The notes under the pieces: model-generated
The model's database searches: none
The model's input: only the letters and a program-made list of their open reading frames with translations
What the model was told of the DNA's origin: nothing
Assembly: GCF_019212185.1 (NCBI RefSeq)
Contig: NZ_CP078138.1
Location: 4,508,501-4,572,500, forward strand
Direction of reading: 5' to 3'
Length of the DNA: 64,000 nt
Source: Pseudomonas fluorescens
GTDB lineage: Bacteria > Pseudomonadota > Gammaproteobacteria > Pseudomonadales > Pseudomonadaceae
Shown: positions 7,883 to 17,350 of the stretch, in pieces
How positions within the stretch are numbered: position 1 is the stretch's first letter
How the letters are laid out: every line of letters begins with the position of its first letter
Made by a program: the position numbers and the translations under genes

Positions 7883-8563
7883 ATGAAACTGCTGATCGTC
7901 GAAGACCAACCGAAAACCGGCCACTATTTGCGCCAGGGCCTGAGCGAGGCCGGGTTCAATGTCGAACTGGTGGCGGACGGCAACACTGGCCAGCTCCTGG
8001 CCCTGACCGGCGATTATGCGCTGCTGATCCTCGATGTGATGCTACCCGGGCGCGACGGTTGGCAGATTCTGCAAGCGGTGCGCAATGCCGGACTGGAGAT
8101 CCCGGTGCTGTTCCTGACGGCGCGGGACGCAGTCGAAGATCGTGTACATGGCCTGGAGTTGGGAGCCGACGACTATCTGGTCAAACCCTTTGCCTTCTCA
8201 GAGCTGCTGGCCCGGGTCCGCAGCCTGTTGCGCCGTGGCAGCGTAACGCCACAGGAAACCAGCCTGCACCTGGCGGACCTGCGCCTGGACCTGATTCGCC
8301 GCCGGGTCGAACGCAACGGCCAGCGCATCGACCTCACCGCCAAGGAGTTCGCCCTGCTGGAGCTACTCCTGCGCCGCCAGGGTGAAGTGCTACCCAAGTC
8401 GCTGATCGCTTCGCAGGTTTGGGACATGAATTTCGACAGCGACACCAACGTCATCGAAGTGGCTATCCGCCGCTTGCGCCTGAAGATCGACGACGATTTC
8501 CCCGACAAGCTGATTCACACCGTGCGCGGCATGGGCTATGTGCTCGAAGAGCGCCAAGCCTGA
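7883..8563 (+). CDS. copR: Heavy-metal (copper) response regulator, OmpR family
   Basis: A 226-residue OmpR/PhoB-type regulator. The receiver covers residues 1-115 with phospho-acceptor D51 (LILDVMLPG) and K101 (LVKPF). The winged-helix DNA-binding domain covers about 125-222 ([16 protein letters not shown], then [17 protein letters not shown] and [11 protein letters not shown]). The sequence fits the CopR/CzcR/IrlR metal group. The choice of copper rests on the adjacent cupredoxin gene and the CopR box. Its stop overlaps the start of the kinase gene (TGATG), so the pair is co-translated. Confidence 0.92.
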   Translation: MKLLIVEDQPKTGHYLRQGLSEAGFNVELVADGNTGQLLALTGDYALLILDVMLPGRDGWQILQAVRNAGLEIPVLFLTARDAVEDRVHGLELGADDYLVKPFAFSELLARVRSLLRRGSVTPQETSLHLADLRLDLIRRRVERNGQRIDLTAKEFALLELLLRRQGEVLPKSLIASQVWDMNFDSDTNVIEVAIRRLRLKIDDDFPDKLIHTVRGMGYVLEERQA

Positions 8564-9936
8564 TGCGCCGCCTGTCCCTCGGTAGCCGCCTGGCCCTGCT
8601 GTTTGCTGCCTGCACCGCAGTGGTCTCGTTGATCGCCGGACTGCTGTTCAGTCACGCCAGCGAAAGCCACTTCCTGGAGCTTGACCAGCAATTGCTCGAC
8701 AGCAAATTGGTTGCCCTGCGCAGCGCCCTGCAGGGAGCCGAAGATCCCACGTTGTTCGCCGAGCGTAGCGCAATCCTGCGTGATGAAATGAATCATCAGA
8801 CTGATCTGGCTTTGCGGGTGCGTGGCCATGACGGCAGCCTGTGGTTCGACAGTGCCAGTAAGCTGAGCGCCGACTTGCCGACATCGCCGGGGTTGCACAG
8901 CCTGCAAAGCGCGGACATCGCCTATCGGGTGTACAGCGCGCCGCTGGATCCTGAGCGCAACGACTCCCCACAACTGACCCTGCTGCTGGACATCACTCAC
9001 CACCAGCACTTTCTGCAGCGTATGCAGCATTTGATCTGGCTGACGGTAGGTTTGTCGGCGCTAGCCACCGCGCTGCTCGGTGCTTGGGCGGCGCGCAGCG
9101 GCTTGCGACCGTTACGACGCATGAGTGAGGTGGCCGGCGGCGTATCCGCCAGCTCCCTGACCCAACGCTTGCCCGAAGGTCAAATGCCCGCCGAACTGGC
9201 GGAATTAGCCCACGCCTTCAATGCCATGCTCGCGCGACTGGATGACTCTTTTCAGCGCCTGTCAGCGTTTTCCGCCGACATTGCCCATGAGCTGCGCACC
9301 CCCCTGTCCAACCTGCTGACCCACACCCAGGTCACCCTGACCCGCCCGCGAAACCTGGAAGATTACCGCGAGGCATTGCACAGCAACCTCGAGGAACTGC
9401 AGTGGATGGCGCAACTGGTCAACGACATGCTGTACCTGGCCAAGGCCGATCACGGCTTGTTGACGCCCCATCGTGAGCCGCTGCAGTTGAGCGAGGAAGC
9501 CGATCTTTTACTGGAGTTCTACGCGCCGTTGGCCGAGGACGCGCAGATCAGCGTGAACCGTGAAGGCGCTGCCCCCATCAGCGGCGATCGCAGCATGCTG
9601 CGGCGCGCCCTCTCCAACCTGCTGGACAATGCCCTGCGCTTTACCCCGCCTCTGGGGCAGGTGCAGGTGCGAATCGTCGATCGGCCGAGATCCGTGCAAC
9701 TGAGCATCGCCAATACAGGAAACGAGATTCCCGAGGCGCTATTGCCGCGTCTGTTTGATCGTTTCTATCGCGCCGACCCGGCACGTCGTGAGGGCAGTAG
9801 CGAACATGCGGGCCTGGGCCTGGCGATTACCCAATCGATCATTCGCGCCCATGGCGGGACCATTGCCTGCGAGTCGGGCAATGGCTGGACGCGGTTTGTC
9901 ATGGAGTTGCCGAAGGGGAGTCGAGGCCAGCCGTGA
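8563..9936 (+). CDS. copS: Heavy-metal (copper) sensor histidine kinase
   Basis: A 457-residue inner-membrane sensor kinase. TM1 is near residues 8-30 (LALLFAACTAVVSLIAGLLF). A periplasmic sensor region runs to about residue 155. TM2 follows (LIWLTVGLSALATALLGAWAA, about 152-172). Next are a HAMP domain (GLRPLRRMSEVAGGVSAS), the phospho-acceptor histidine in FSADIAHELRTPLSNLL, then the N-box LDNALRFTPP and G-box GLGLAITQSI. The frame is open upstream to 8419 within copR, but the ATG overlapping the copR stop gives the family N-terminus. It senses periplasmic copper and phosphorylates CopR. Confidence 0.92.
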   Translation: MRRLSLGSRLALLFAACTAVVSLIAGLLFSHASESHFLELDQQLLDSKLVALRSALQGAEDPTLFAERSAILRDEMNHQTDLALRVRGHDGSLWFDSASKLSADLPTSPGLHSLQSADIAYRVYSAPLDPERNDSPQLTLLLDITHHQHFLQRMQHLIWLTVGLSALATALLGAWAARSGLRPLRRMSEVAGGVSASSLTQRLPEGQMPAELAELAHAFNAMLARLDDSFQRLSAFSADIAHELRTPLSNLLTHTQVTLTRPRNLEDYREALHSNLEELQWMAQLVNDMLYLAKADHGLLTPHREPLQLSEEADLLLEFYAPLAEDAQISVNREGAAPISGDRSMLRRALSNLLDNALRFTPPLGQVQVRIVDRPRSVQLSIANTGNEIPEALLPRLFDRFYRADPARREGSSEHAGLGLAITQSIIRAHGGTIACESGNGWTRFVMELPKGSRGQP

Positions 9937-9962
9937 GGGCCTCATCGCTGGCAGCCAGCTCC

Positions 9963-9993
9963 CACAGGTTTTGTGTTCGCCACAAAACCTGTG
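9963..9993. terminator. Perfect 13-base-pair hairpin after copS
   Basis: CACAGGTTTTGTG, loop TTCGC and CACAAAACCTGTG form a perfect stem between the convergent copS and lolE genes. There is no T-run, so it may act as a hairpin terminator or simply be part of the REP-associated sequence next to it. Confidence 0.5.
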
Positions 9994-10016
9994 AGCGAGT
10001 CTGCTCGCGATAGCGG
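9993..10016. repeat. Single REP unit
   Basis: GAGCGAGTCTGCTCGCGATAGCGG has the REP core (GCGAG, two-base loop, CTCGC) and the usual GATAGCGG tail. Only one unit is present, directly beside the hairpin. Confidence 0.7.
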
Positions 10017-10025
10017 TTTCCGCGC

Positions 10026-11270
10026 TTACGAATACCGCAACGCCGTCGCGGGCTCGGTCTTCGCCGCGCGCCAGGCTGGATACAGGGTGGCGAGGAAGCT
10101 CAGGATAAAGCCCGCCGAGCAGATCAGCAGAACGTCGCCGCCTTGCAGCTCCGAAGGCAAATTGCTGACGAAATACACATCGGAACTGAAGATGTGCTGC
10201 CCACTGACCCGCTCCAGCCACCCCACCAGCTCGCTGACATTGAGCGCCGCGATCACCCCGAGGACGCCGCCGATCAAGGTGCCGACGATGCCGATCACCG
10301 TGCCCTGGACCATGAAGATCGCCATGATCTGCCGCGGCGTTGCGCCGATGGTGCGCAGGATCGCGATATCGGCGCCCTTCTCATTCACCACCATGATCAG
10401 CGTTGCGATGATGTTGAATGCCGCCACCGCAACGATCATCAGCAGCAACAGGCCGATCATGGTTTTTTCCATCTTCATCGCGCTGAACAGGCTGCCTTGG
10501 GTGTGGGTCCAGTCATCCGCCTTGAAGCCGGCGCCCAGGCTCGCGGCAATCGCCGACGAAACCTGCGGTGCGGCATACAGGTCCTTCACCGCCAGGCGTA
10601 CACTTTGCACCTGGTTCGGTTCCCAGCGCTGCATCTGCGCGGCGTCGGCCACATGAATCAGAGCCATCGAGCCATCCAGCTCGGCACCGACCTTGAACAC
10701 GCCGACCACATTCAGGCGCTGCATGCGTGGCGTGATACCGCCGGGTGCAGTGCTGACTTCAGGCACGATCAGGGTCAGCTTGTCGCCGACATTCAGACGA
10801 AAACGCCGCGCGGTGATTTCCCCAACCACCACCCCGAACTCGCCGGGTTTGAGGTCATCCAGGCTGCCCTGGACGATATGCCGGGCAACGATCGACACCT
10901 TGCCCTCCTGCGCCGGATCAACTCCGCTGATCTGGATCGGCTGCATCGCGCCCTTGTACGAGAGCATGCCTTCCATCTCGGTGAACGGTACGGCGGCGGT
11001 GACTTCGGGATTTTTCAAGGCCGCAGCCGCTACCGGCGCCCAATCGTCGATCGGCTTGACGCCAACGATGGTCGCGTGCGGCACCATGCCGAGGATGCGC
11101 GAGCTCATTTCGCGCTGGAAGCCGTTCATCACCGACAGCACCACGATCATCGCCAGCACGCCCAGGGCGAGGCCGATCATCGAGGTCATCGAGATAAACG
11201 AAACGAAGCGATTGCGGCGCTTGGCGCGGGTATAGCGCATGCCGATAAAGATCGATAACGGTCTGAACAT
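10026..11270 (-). CDS. lolE: Lipoprotein-releasing ABC transporter permease, second paralogue (LolE position)
   Basis: One of the two integral-membrane subunits of the LolCDE transporter, which extracts outer-membrane lipoproteins from the inner membrane and hands them to LolA. It has 414 residues with the FtsX/MacB topology: TM1 near 25-48 ([20 protein letters not shown]), a large periplasmic domain, then three C-terminal TM segments (about 265-400). It starts [20 protein letters not shown] at 11270; the frame is open to 11354 but the extra residues are not family sequence. It is a close paralogue of the 12027-13277 permease. The LolC/LolE names follow gene order as in E. coli and could be swapped. 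Confidence 0.9.
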   Translation of the reverse strand: MFRPLSIFIGMRYTRAKRRNRFVSFISMTSMIGLALGVLAMIVVLSVMNGFQREMSSRILGMVPHATIVGVKPIDDWAPVAAAALKNPEVTAAVPFTEMEGMLSYKGAMQPIQISGVDPAQEGKVSIVARHIVQGSLDDLKPGEFGVVVGEITARRFRLNVGDKLTLIVPEVSTAPGGITPRMQRLNVVGVFKVGAELDGSMALIHVADAAQMQRWEPNQVQSVRLAVKDLYAAPQVSSAIAASLGAGFKADDWTHTQGSLFSAMKMEKTMIGLLLLMIVAVAAFNIIATLIMVVNEKGADIAILRTIGATPRQIMAIFMVQGTVIGIVGTLIGGVLGVIAALNVSELVGWLERVSGQHIFSSDVYFVSNLPSELQGGDVLLICSAGFILSFLATLYPAWRAAKTEPATALRYS

Positions 11271-11298
11271 TCGCTGGCTACCGTAAAAAAATAAATGA

Positions 11299-11325
11299 CC
11301 CGGCGAGCCCTCAAGGCGCGCCGGG
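11299..11325 (-). terminator. Terminator-like hairpin between lolD and lolE
   Basis: On the minus strand CCCGGCG pairs with CGCCGGG and is followed within a few bases by a T-rich tract (TTTATTTTTTT). It lies in the 65-base spacer inside the lolCDE operon, where full termination would be unexpected. Partial attenuation or mRNA end protection are the options. Confidence 0.5.
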
Positions 11326-11335
11326 CTGCAAGCCG

Positions 11336-12034
11336 TCAGATGGGCGTCAGGCAACCGTCCTGCAGGTGCAGGACATGATCCATCTGGCGGGCCAGGTTCA
11401 TGTCATGGGTCACCACCAGGAACGCCGTGCGCATCGAGGTGCTGAGTTCCAGCATCAAGTCCTGAATGCCTTGCGCGGTGTGGGAGTCGAGGTTGCCGGT
11501 GGGCTCGTCAAGCATTACCAGGCCCGGCTTGTTGACCAGCGCCCGGGCAATGGCAACGCGCTGACGCTCGCCACCGGACAGCTCCGACGGCTTGTGCTCC
11601 AGGCGATGAGCCAGCCCTACCCGATCCAGCAAGGCGGTCGCACGCTGGCGCGCCTCGGAAATCGAGGTATTGCCGATCAACAACGGCATACAGACGTTTT
11701 CCAGCGCAGTGAACTCGGGCAGCAAGTGGTGGAACTGATAGACGAAACCTAGTGCTCGGTTACGCAGCAGGCCACGTTTCTTTTCGTTCAGCGCCGACAG
11801 CTCTTCACCGGCCAGCCAGACGCTGCCCTGGGTCGGCGTATCGAGTCCGCCCAGCAGGTTGAGCAAGGTGCTCTTGCCCGAACCCGAGGTGCCGACAATC
11901 GCTACCCGCTCACCCGGATGCAGCTCCAGTTGCAGGCCGGACAACACCACCACCGACTCCGGGCCTTCCTCGTAGGATTTGCCCAGGTTGCGGCAGCTCA
12001 AGATTGCTTTTTCGCTCATGCCCAACTCACTCAT
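11336..12034 (-). CDS. lolD: Lipoprotein-releasing system ATP-binding protein
   Basis: The ATPase of LolCDE, 232 residues. Walker A is GTSGSGKST (about 47-55), the Q-loop lies near [15 protein letters not shown], the signature is [15 protein letters not shown], and Walker B is [13 protein letters not shown] with the H-loop in VVTHD. The start at 12034 ([12 protein letters not shown]) has GGAGG ten bases upstream and overlaps the lolC stop by eight bases, showing coupling. A later ATG at 12019 would lose only five residues. The frame extends to 12070 but that part lies inside lolC. Confidence 0.95.
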   Translation of the reverse strand: MSELGMSEKAILSCRNLGKSYEEGPESVVVLSGLQLELHPGERVAIVGTSGSGKSTLLNLLGGLDTPTQGSVWLAGEELSALNEKKRGLLRNRALGFVYQFHHLLPEFTALENVCMPLLIGNTSISEARQRATALLDRVGLAHRLEHKPSELSGGERQRVAIARALVNKPGLVMLDEPTGNLDSHTAQGIQDLMLELSTSMRTAFLVVTHDMNLARQMDHVLHLQDGCLTPI

Positions 12035-13277
12035 AACGTAGCGCCTCCGCCGGCTGGGTGCGCGCGGCACGCCAGGCTGGATACAGGGTGGCGAGGAAAC
12101 TCAGGACCAACGCCGCGCCGCAGACCATCACCACGTCCTGGGCCTGCAGTTGCGAAGGCAGGTAATCGATGAAGTACACGTCGGCGTTGAGAAACTTGTG
12201 CCCGATCAGGCTTTCGAGGGCGGAAATCGCCGCGCTGACATTGAGCGCGGCCAACATCCCGACCACCGCGCCAATCGCCGTACCGACCACACCGATCACC
12301 GTGCCCTGGACCATGAAGATCGCCATGATGGTGCCCGGCGTGGCGCCGAGGGTGCGCAGGATCGCGATGTCGCCTTTCTTGTCATTCACCACCATCACCA
12401 GGGTCGAGATGATGTTGAACGCCGCTACTGCGACAATCAGCAGCAACAGCAGGCCGATCATGGCTTTTTCCATGCGGATGGCCTGGTACAGGTTGCCGTG
12501 GGTGCGTGTCCAGTCGCGGGCGTAGTAGCGATCGTCGCCCAACTGCTGGGCGATGCTCCAGGCCACGCGCGGCGCCTGGAACAGGTCGTCGAACTTCAGG
12601 CGCAGGCCCTGGATCTGGTCCGGCTTCCAGCGATGCAGGCGCGACAGGTCCTGCTGGTTGGTCACGCCCAGGTAGCCGTCGATCTCGCCGGCACCTACAT
12701 GGAAAATGCCGACCACGGTAAAGCGCTTCATGCGCGGAAACATCCCGGCCGGGGTCACGGTGACTTCCGGGGCGACAAAGGTGACTTTGTCACCCACGCC
12801 AACGCCGAGCTTGGCCGCGGCCTTGTCACCGATGACGATGCCGAAACTACCGGGCGCCAGGGCGTCAAGCTGACCCTGTTGCATAAAGTGATCGATGATC
12901 GAGACTTGCCGTTCCAACGCTGGGTCAATGCCGTTGAGCAACACCTTGGACACCTGGCCATTGTTGGTCAGCAAGCCCTGCATCTGGGTAAAAGGCGCAA
13001 CGGCCAGCACCTGCGGGTTTTGCTTGACCTTGGCGGCGAGGCTCGGCCAGTCGCTGATGGGATCACCAGACTCGATGGTGGCGTGAGGCACCATGCCCAG
13101 CACGCGGGTGCGCATCTCATGATCGAAGCCATTCATCACTGATAGCACCACGATCATTACCACCACGCCGAGGGCGAGGCCGATCATCGAAGTCAGGGAA
13201 ATGAACGACACAAAATGATTGCGACGCTTTGCACGGGTGTAACGCGTGCCGATAAATACGAAGAGAGGTCTGAACAT
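12027..13277 (-). CDS. lolC: Lipoprotein-releasing ABC transporter permease, first paralogue (LolC position)
   Basis: First gene of the lolCDE operon, 416 residues, beginning [20 protein letters not shown]. Like its paralogue it has one N-terminal TM segment, a periplasmic MacB-like domain (about 50-265, with [15 protein letters not shown]), and three C-terminal TM segments ([42 protein letters not shown] and the final [18 protein letters not shown]). The C-termini of the two permeases are almost identical. It is divergent from a PilZ-domain gene, with about 94 bases between the starts for both promoters. Confidence 0.9.
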   Translation of the reverse strand: MFRPLFVFIGTRYTRAKRRNHFVSFISLTSMIGLALGVVVMIVVLSVMNGFDHEMRTRVLGMVPHATIESGDPISDWPSLAAKVKQNPQVLAVAPFTQMQGLLTNNGQVSKVLLNGIDPALERQVSIIDHFMQQGQLDALAPGSFGIVIGDKAAAKLGVGVGDKVTFVAPEVTVTPAGMFPRMKRFTVVGIFHVGAGEIDGYLGVTNQQDLSRLHRWKPDQIQGLRLKFDDLFQAPRVAWSIAQQLGDDRYYARDWTRTHGNLYQAIRMEKAMIGLLLLLIVAVAAFNIISTLVMVVNDKKGDIAILRTLGATPGTIMAIFMVQGTVIGVVGTAIGAVVGMLAALNVSAAISALESLIGHKFLNADVYFIDYLPSQLQAQDVVMVCGAALVLSFLATLYPAWRAARTQPAEALRYE

Positions 13278-13371
13278 GTCGGGGCTTGTTCGGAGGGAAA
13301 AGGAACGTCCTTGTGGCGGGGGTCGATATCCAGCTTTACACTCAGACCACCGCCGCTACCATGGGTTCGCC

Positions 13372-13953
13372 ATGTCGACATTAGATGAAGAAGATCGCCG
13401 CGAATACTACCGTATCGAGGACACGATCGCACTGGAAATTCAGCCCCTGTCGGGCGCCCAGGCCACGGGCGAGGAAGTGTTGCAGGATGCTTCCCCACTG
13501 TTCAATCTGCTCAGCGAATTGCACCTGAGCGAGTTCGAATCACAGCACCTGCTGCGTCAGATCAGCGAGCGCGACAGGAACACCGCCGCCTACCTCAAGG
13601 TCCTCAATAAACGCATCGACCTGCTGGGCCAGGTGGTGGCGCTGACCGTGCTCGGGCAGATCGGCGAGCCGCAACCGGTGATCATTTCCGAGGGGGGTAT
13701 CGACTTCCAGCATCCAACACCGTTTACCACCGGCAGCCATCTGGCAATCAAACTGGTGCTCATGCCCCAGGCGCTCGGCCTGTTGCTGCGCGCGCGCGTC
13801 ACCCATTGCGACGCCAAGGGCGCCGGCTTTGACGTGGGCACCGAGTTTATCCAGCCCAGCGATGCCCAACGCCAATTGCTGGCACGTTATATTCTGCAAC
13901 GACAGGCGCAAGAACGCCGCCTGGCACGCGAACAGTCCGAATCCGGCATTTAA
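13372..13953 (+). CDS. PilZ domain protein, predicted c-di-GMP binding
   Basis: A cytoplasmic protein of 193 residues beginning MSTLDEEDRREYYRIED. The arginine-rich DRREYYR (about 7-14) and the later IISEGGIDF (about 105-113) resemble the RxxxR and (D/N)xSxxG motifs of PilZ domains, though the spacing is unusually long, with a helical segment between them. The C-terminus is a charged helix (RQAQERRLAREQSES). A PilZ gene at this position next to lolC is, as I recall, one of the P. aeruginosa set (PA2989). The start at 13372 was chosen over the frame opening at 13246 because the upstream part overlaps the divergent lolC start region. Confidence 0.82.
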   Translation: MSTLDEEDRREYYRIEDTIALEIQPLSGAQATGEEVLQDASPLFNLLSELHLSEFESQHLLRQISERDRNTAAYLKVLNKRIDLLGQVVALTVLGQIGEPQPVIISEGGIDFQHPTPFTTGSHLAIKLVLMPQALGLLLRARVTHCDAKGAGFDVGTEFIQPSDAQRQLLARYILQRQAQERRLAREQSESGI

Positions 13954-13966
13954 TTAAGGAAGAACC

Positions 13967-14689
13967 GTGACCCTCATCTACGGCCACCGCGGCGCCAAAG
14001 GCGAAGCACCGGAAAACACCCTGACCAGCTTCCAGCAATGCCTCAAGCACGGCGTGCGCCGCTGCGAGCTGGACCTGCACTTGTCCATGGACAACGAGCT
14101 GATGGTCATCCACGACTCGACACTCAAGCGCACCACCGATCGCCGCGGCAAAGTGGTGGAACATTCGGCGAACGATCTGGTGACCTACGACGCGCGCAAG
14201 GGTGGCCCGGGCTGGATGACTCCCTGCCCGATCCCGCGCCTGGAAGAACTGTTCGAGCAGTGCGATTTCGATCACTGGCAACTGGAAGTCAAAAGCGCCT
14301 CACGGACCCGCGCCGCAACCACCGTACTGGCGATTCGCGAAATGGCTCAGCGTCATGGCGTGCGCGATAAGGTCACCATCACCTCGAGCTCGCGGGAAGT
14401 GCTCAAGGCAGCACTCGACCTGGTGCCGGACGTGTCACGCGGATTGGTTGCCGAATACGCCTGGCTCGACCCGTTGAAGGTTGCGCAAAGCTATGGCTGC
14501 GAGTTTCTTGCGCTGAACTGGACCCTGTGCACGCCGGAACGCCTGGAGAAGGCGCAGCGCCAGGGGCTGCATGTGTCGGTGTGGACCGTCAACGAACCCG
14601 CGCTGATGCGCAGGCTCGCTGATTTCGGCGTTGACAGCCTGATTACAGACTTTCCCGGTTTGGCCACTGCCACGCTCGAGAATTGCTGA
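13967..14689 (+). CDS. Glycerophosphodiester phosphodiesterase, cytoplasmic
   Basis: A GDPD-family TIM-barrel enzyme of 240 residues that hydrolyses glycerophosphodiesters to glycerol 3-phosphate and an alcohol. The catalytic motif is at the N-terminus: YGHRGAKGEAPENTLTSF (HRG and the EN pair). ELDLHLSMDNELMVIHD supplies the metal-binding ExD and the second histidine. The C-terminal VWTVNEPALMRRLADFGVDSLITDFP is also typical. There is no signal peptide, so it resembles UgpQ more than periplasmic GlpQ. The start is GTG with AAGGA seven bases upstream and lies 14 bases after the PilZ gene, suggesting one transcript. Confidence 0.92.
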   Translation: MTLIYGHRGAKGEAPENTLTSFQQCLKHGVRRCELDLHLSMDNELMVIHDSTLKRTTDRRGKVVEHSANDLVTYDARKGGPGWMTPCPIPRLEELFEQCDFDHWQLEVKSASRTRAATTVLAIREMAQRHGVRDKVTITSSSREVLKAALDLVPDVSRGLVAEYAWLDPLKVAQSYGCEFLALNWTLCTPERLEKAQRQGLHVSVWTVNEPALMRRLADFGVDSLITDFPGLATATLENC

Positions 14690-14731
14690 AATCGGTCTCC
14701 CCGGCCGGCTCAGGCCACCGGCCGGAGCCGC

Positions 14732-16126
14732 TCAAAAAAGCCGGTTGAGGCCATCGTATGCAGCTACCCGGTAGGCTTCAGCCATGGTCGGGTAGTTGAA
14801 CGTGGTGTTGACGAAGTACTTCAGGGTATTGAGCTCACCAGGCTGGTTCATGATCGCCTGGCCGATGTGCACGATTTCCGACGCCTGATAGCCGAAGCAG
14901 TGCACGCCCAGCACTTCCAGGGTCTCGCGGTGGAACAGGATCTTCAGCATGCCCTGCGGCTCGCCGGCAATCTGCGCCCGCGCCATGCTCTTGAAGAACG
15001 CCTTGCCCACTTCGTACGGCACCTTGGCCTGGGTCAGCTCCTGCTCGTTCTTGCCGATCGAGCTGATCTCGGGAATGGTGTAGATCCCGGTCGGCACGTC
15101 GTTGACGAAACGCCAGCTGCCATTATCGACAATGCTGCCCGCCGCCGAACGGCCCTGGTCGTGGGCCGCACTGGCCAGGCTTGGCCAGCCAATCACGTCG
15201 CCAGCGCCGTAGATGTTCTGGATACCGGTGCGGTAGTTCTCGTCGACCTCGATCTGGCCACGGCTGTTGACCTTGACGCCGATGTTTTCCAGGCCCAACT
15301 GATCAGTGTTGCCGGTACGCCCGTTGCACCAGAGCAAGGCGTCGGCCTTGATCTTCTTGCCGGACTTGAGGTGCAGGATCACCCCGTTGTCGACACCTTC
15401 GACGCGGTCGTACTCTTCGTTGTGACGCACGGTGATGTTGTTGTTGCTGAAGTGGTAACTCAGGGCCTGGGAGATTTCCGAGTCGAGGAAGCTCAGCAAC
15501 TGACCACGGTTATCCACCAACTCCACCAGTACACCCAGGCCGCTGAAAATCGACGCGTATTCGCAACCAATGACTCCGGCGCCGTAGACGATCAGTTTGC
15601 GCGGGGTGTGGCCGAGGCTGAGGATGGTGTCGCTATCGTAGATACGCGGGTGGTGGAAATCGATGTCCGCCGGGCGATACGGACGCGAGCCCGTGGCGAT
15701 GATGATGTGCTTGGCCACCAGTTTCTCGACCACGCCATTGGCGCATACCACTTCGATGGTCTGCTCGTCGGCGAAGCTGCCGGTGCCGATGAATACATCG
15801 ACGCGGTTGCGGGCGTAGTAGCCGGTGCGCGAGGCGACCTGCTTGGAGATGACTTTTTCCGCACTCTTGAGCACGTCCGGGAACGAGAACCAGCGCGGCT
15901 CACCAATGGCCCGGAACATCGGGTTGGTGTTGAACTGCATGATCTGCCGGACCGAATGACGCAACGCCTTGGACGGGATGGTGCCCAGGTGAGTGCAGTT
16001 GCCGCCGACCTGGCGACGACTATCGACCATCGCCACCTTGCGTCCTGCCTTGGCGGCATTCATTGCCGCGCCTTCTCCCGCCGGGCCGGAACCCAGCACC
16101 ACCACGTCGTAGTTGTAGACAGCCAT
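14732..16126 (-). CDS. sthA: Soluble pyridine nucleotide transhydrogenase
   Basis: A 464-residue flavoprotein that moves hydride between NADPH and NAD+ without a proton gradient, used mainly to reoxidise excess NADPH. FAD-binding [15 protein letters not shown] (about 11-25) opens the protein. [13 protein letters not shown] (41-53) shows the hallmark of SthA: only the first of the two redox cysteines (C44) remains and the second is replaced by threonine (T49). The NAD-binding [18 protein letters not shown] is central and the dimer domain ends near [15 protein letters not shown]. It converges with the glycerophosphodiesterase gene. Confidence 0.97.
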   Translation of the reverse strand: MAVYNYDVVVLGSGPAGEGAAMNAAKAGRKVAMVDSRRQVGGNCTHLGTIPSKALRHSVRQIMQFNTNPMFRAIGEPRWFSFPDVLKSAEKVISKQVASRTGYYARNRVDVFIGTGSFADEQTIEVVCANGVVEKLVAKHIIIATGSRPYRPADIDFHHPRIYDSDTILSLGHTPRKLIVYGAGVIGCEYASIFSGLGVLVELVDNRGQLLSFLDSEISQALSYHFSNNNITVRHNEEYDRVEGVDNGVILHLKSGKKIKADALLWCNGRTGNTDQLGLENIGVKVNSRGQIEVDENYRTGIQNIYGAGDVIGWPSLASAAHDQGRSAAGSIVDNGSWRFVNDVPTGIYTIPEISSIGKNEQELTQAKVPYEVGKAFFKSMARAQIAGEPQGMLKILFHRETLEVLGVHCFGYQASEIVHIGQAIMNQPGELNTLKYFVNTTFNYPTMAEAYRVAAYDGLNRLF

Positions 16127-16324
16127 GCGTACTCCTCAGAACAGGCCGCGGCACCCGGTTGGCACCTGCGGCTAAATCATGCCGGCAAGGCGACATGAAG
16201 GAACAATTTGGGGTCAATCTGAAACCCGGGAACAGTCTATAGAAGCGTCAACGCCGCGCACATTAACCCTTGGTCGCGTCGTAGGCTAGTTTTGCCTGCA
16301 CTACAACGCCAACTTGCCGAGCAT

Positions 16325-17350
16325 TCATTGGCCCGTACCCGCTTCAAGGCGATCGAAAGCCTGACTGGTTCGTGTGACGAAGCCAGTGTTGCTGCGCAGC
16401 ACAAAAAAAGCCGCGATCTGATGTTGCTCGGCGTAGGCCAGGCCGCGTTCCGGGCCGAGGATCAGCAACAGGGTGGACAAGCCGTCAGCCATCAACGCCG
16501 AACGATCAATCACCGCCACCGACGCCAGTTGATGCCGCACCGGCGCACCGGTGCGGGCATCGAAGGTGTGGGAATAACGCTGGCCGTCCTGCTCGAAATA
16601 GTTACGGTAGTCGCCTGAAGTGGATACACCATAGCCGTTCAGTTCGATCACCCGCTCCAGCACCTGGCGATCGTCGCGGGGCTCCTCCAGGGCAATCTTC
16701 CAGGCACTGCCGTCGAGTTTCCTGCCCACGGCCTTGAGCTCGCCAGTGACTTCGACCAGAAAGCTGTTGATGCCCTGCGCCTGCAGCATCGCGGTTATTC
16801 GGTCAACCGTGTAGCCAGCGGCAATGCTGTCGAAGTCGACTTCCACCGCAGCGTCCTTGCACAGCTGGTCGCCTTCGATGCGCAAATGCCCATAGCCGAC
16901 CCGCTGCCGGGCCGAGGCCAAGGCCTGCGCGCTGGGCACCTGTTCGCCCCGGGCCTGTGGACCGAAACCCCAAAGGTTCATCAGCGGACCTACCGTCAGG
17001 TCGTAGGCACCTCCGCTCTGCTGCGACAGCTGCTCGCCGACACTGACCAGTTCCAGAACCGGCGCGGGCATCGCCTGACAGCTATCGGCCGGCGAACGAT
17101 TGAAACGCTCGATGTCGGAGTCGCCACGATAAGTGGACATTTGCCGATCCACCTCATCCAGAATAGCCTCGACCTGCCGGCGCACTTCCACCGGGCCTGC
17201 CACCGTCGGCCTACGAACATATTGGATCGAATAGCTGCTGCCCATGGTCGGACCGCCAAAGCTTTCCTGAGAGTCGCCGCTGCCACAGCTGGTCAGGCCA
17301 ACTATCATCAGCCCGCAGCAAAGCCCATGCAGCCATTTCATCGACAGCAT
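16325..17350 (-). CDS. apbE: FAD:protein FMN transferase (ApbE family) lipoprotein
   Basis: ApbE attaches FMN to threonines of target flavoproteins such as NqrB, NqrC and RnfG on the periplasmic side. This protein has 341 residues with a lipoprotein signal (LMIVGLTSCGSGD, lipid cysteine near residue 22), then GPTMGSSYSIQY, VDFDSIAAGYTVDRI and the C-terminal SVAVIDRSALMADGLSTLLLILG metal/FAD region. The start at 17350 overlaps the stop of the upstream beta-lactamase gene by one base (TAATG); a second ATG at 17341 is possible. Neither nqr nor rnf genes are in the window, so the substrate is not visible here. Confidence 0.93.
   Translation of the reverse strand: MLSMKWLHGLCCGLMIVGLTSCGSGDSQESFGGPTMGSSYSIQYVRRPTVAGPVEVRRQVEAILDEVDRQMSTYRGDSDIERFNRSPADSCQAMPAPVLELVSVGEQLSQQSGGAYDLTVGPLMNLWGFGPQARGEQVPSAQALASARQRVGYGHLRIEGDQLCKDAAVEVDFDSIAAGYTVDRITAMLQAQGINSFLVEVTGELKAVGRKLDGSAWKIALEEPRDDRQVLERVIELNGYGVSTSGDYRNYFEQDGQRYSHTFDARTGAPVRHQLASVAVIDRSALMADGLSTLLLILGPERGLAYAEQHQIAAFFVLRSNTGFVTRTSQAFDRLEAGTGQ

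Noticed and set aside
10026..13277. Two near-identical permease genes as a recent duplication
   Set aside because: LolC and LolE are ancient paralogues normally found this way around lolD.
15995..16003. Loss of the second redox cysteine in the SthA disulfide motif
   Set aside because: It looks like a mutation but is the known family trait of soluble transhydrogenases, so it supports the identification.
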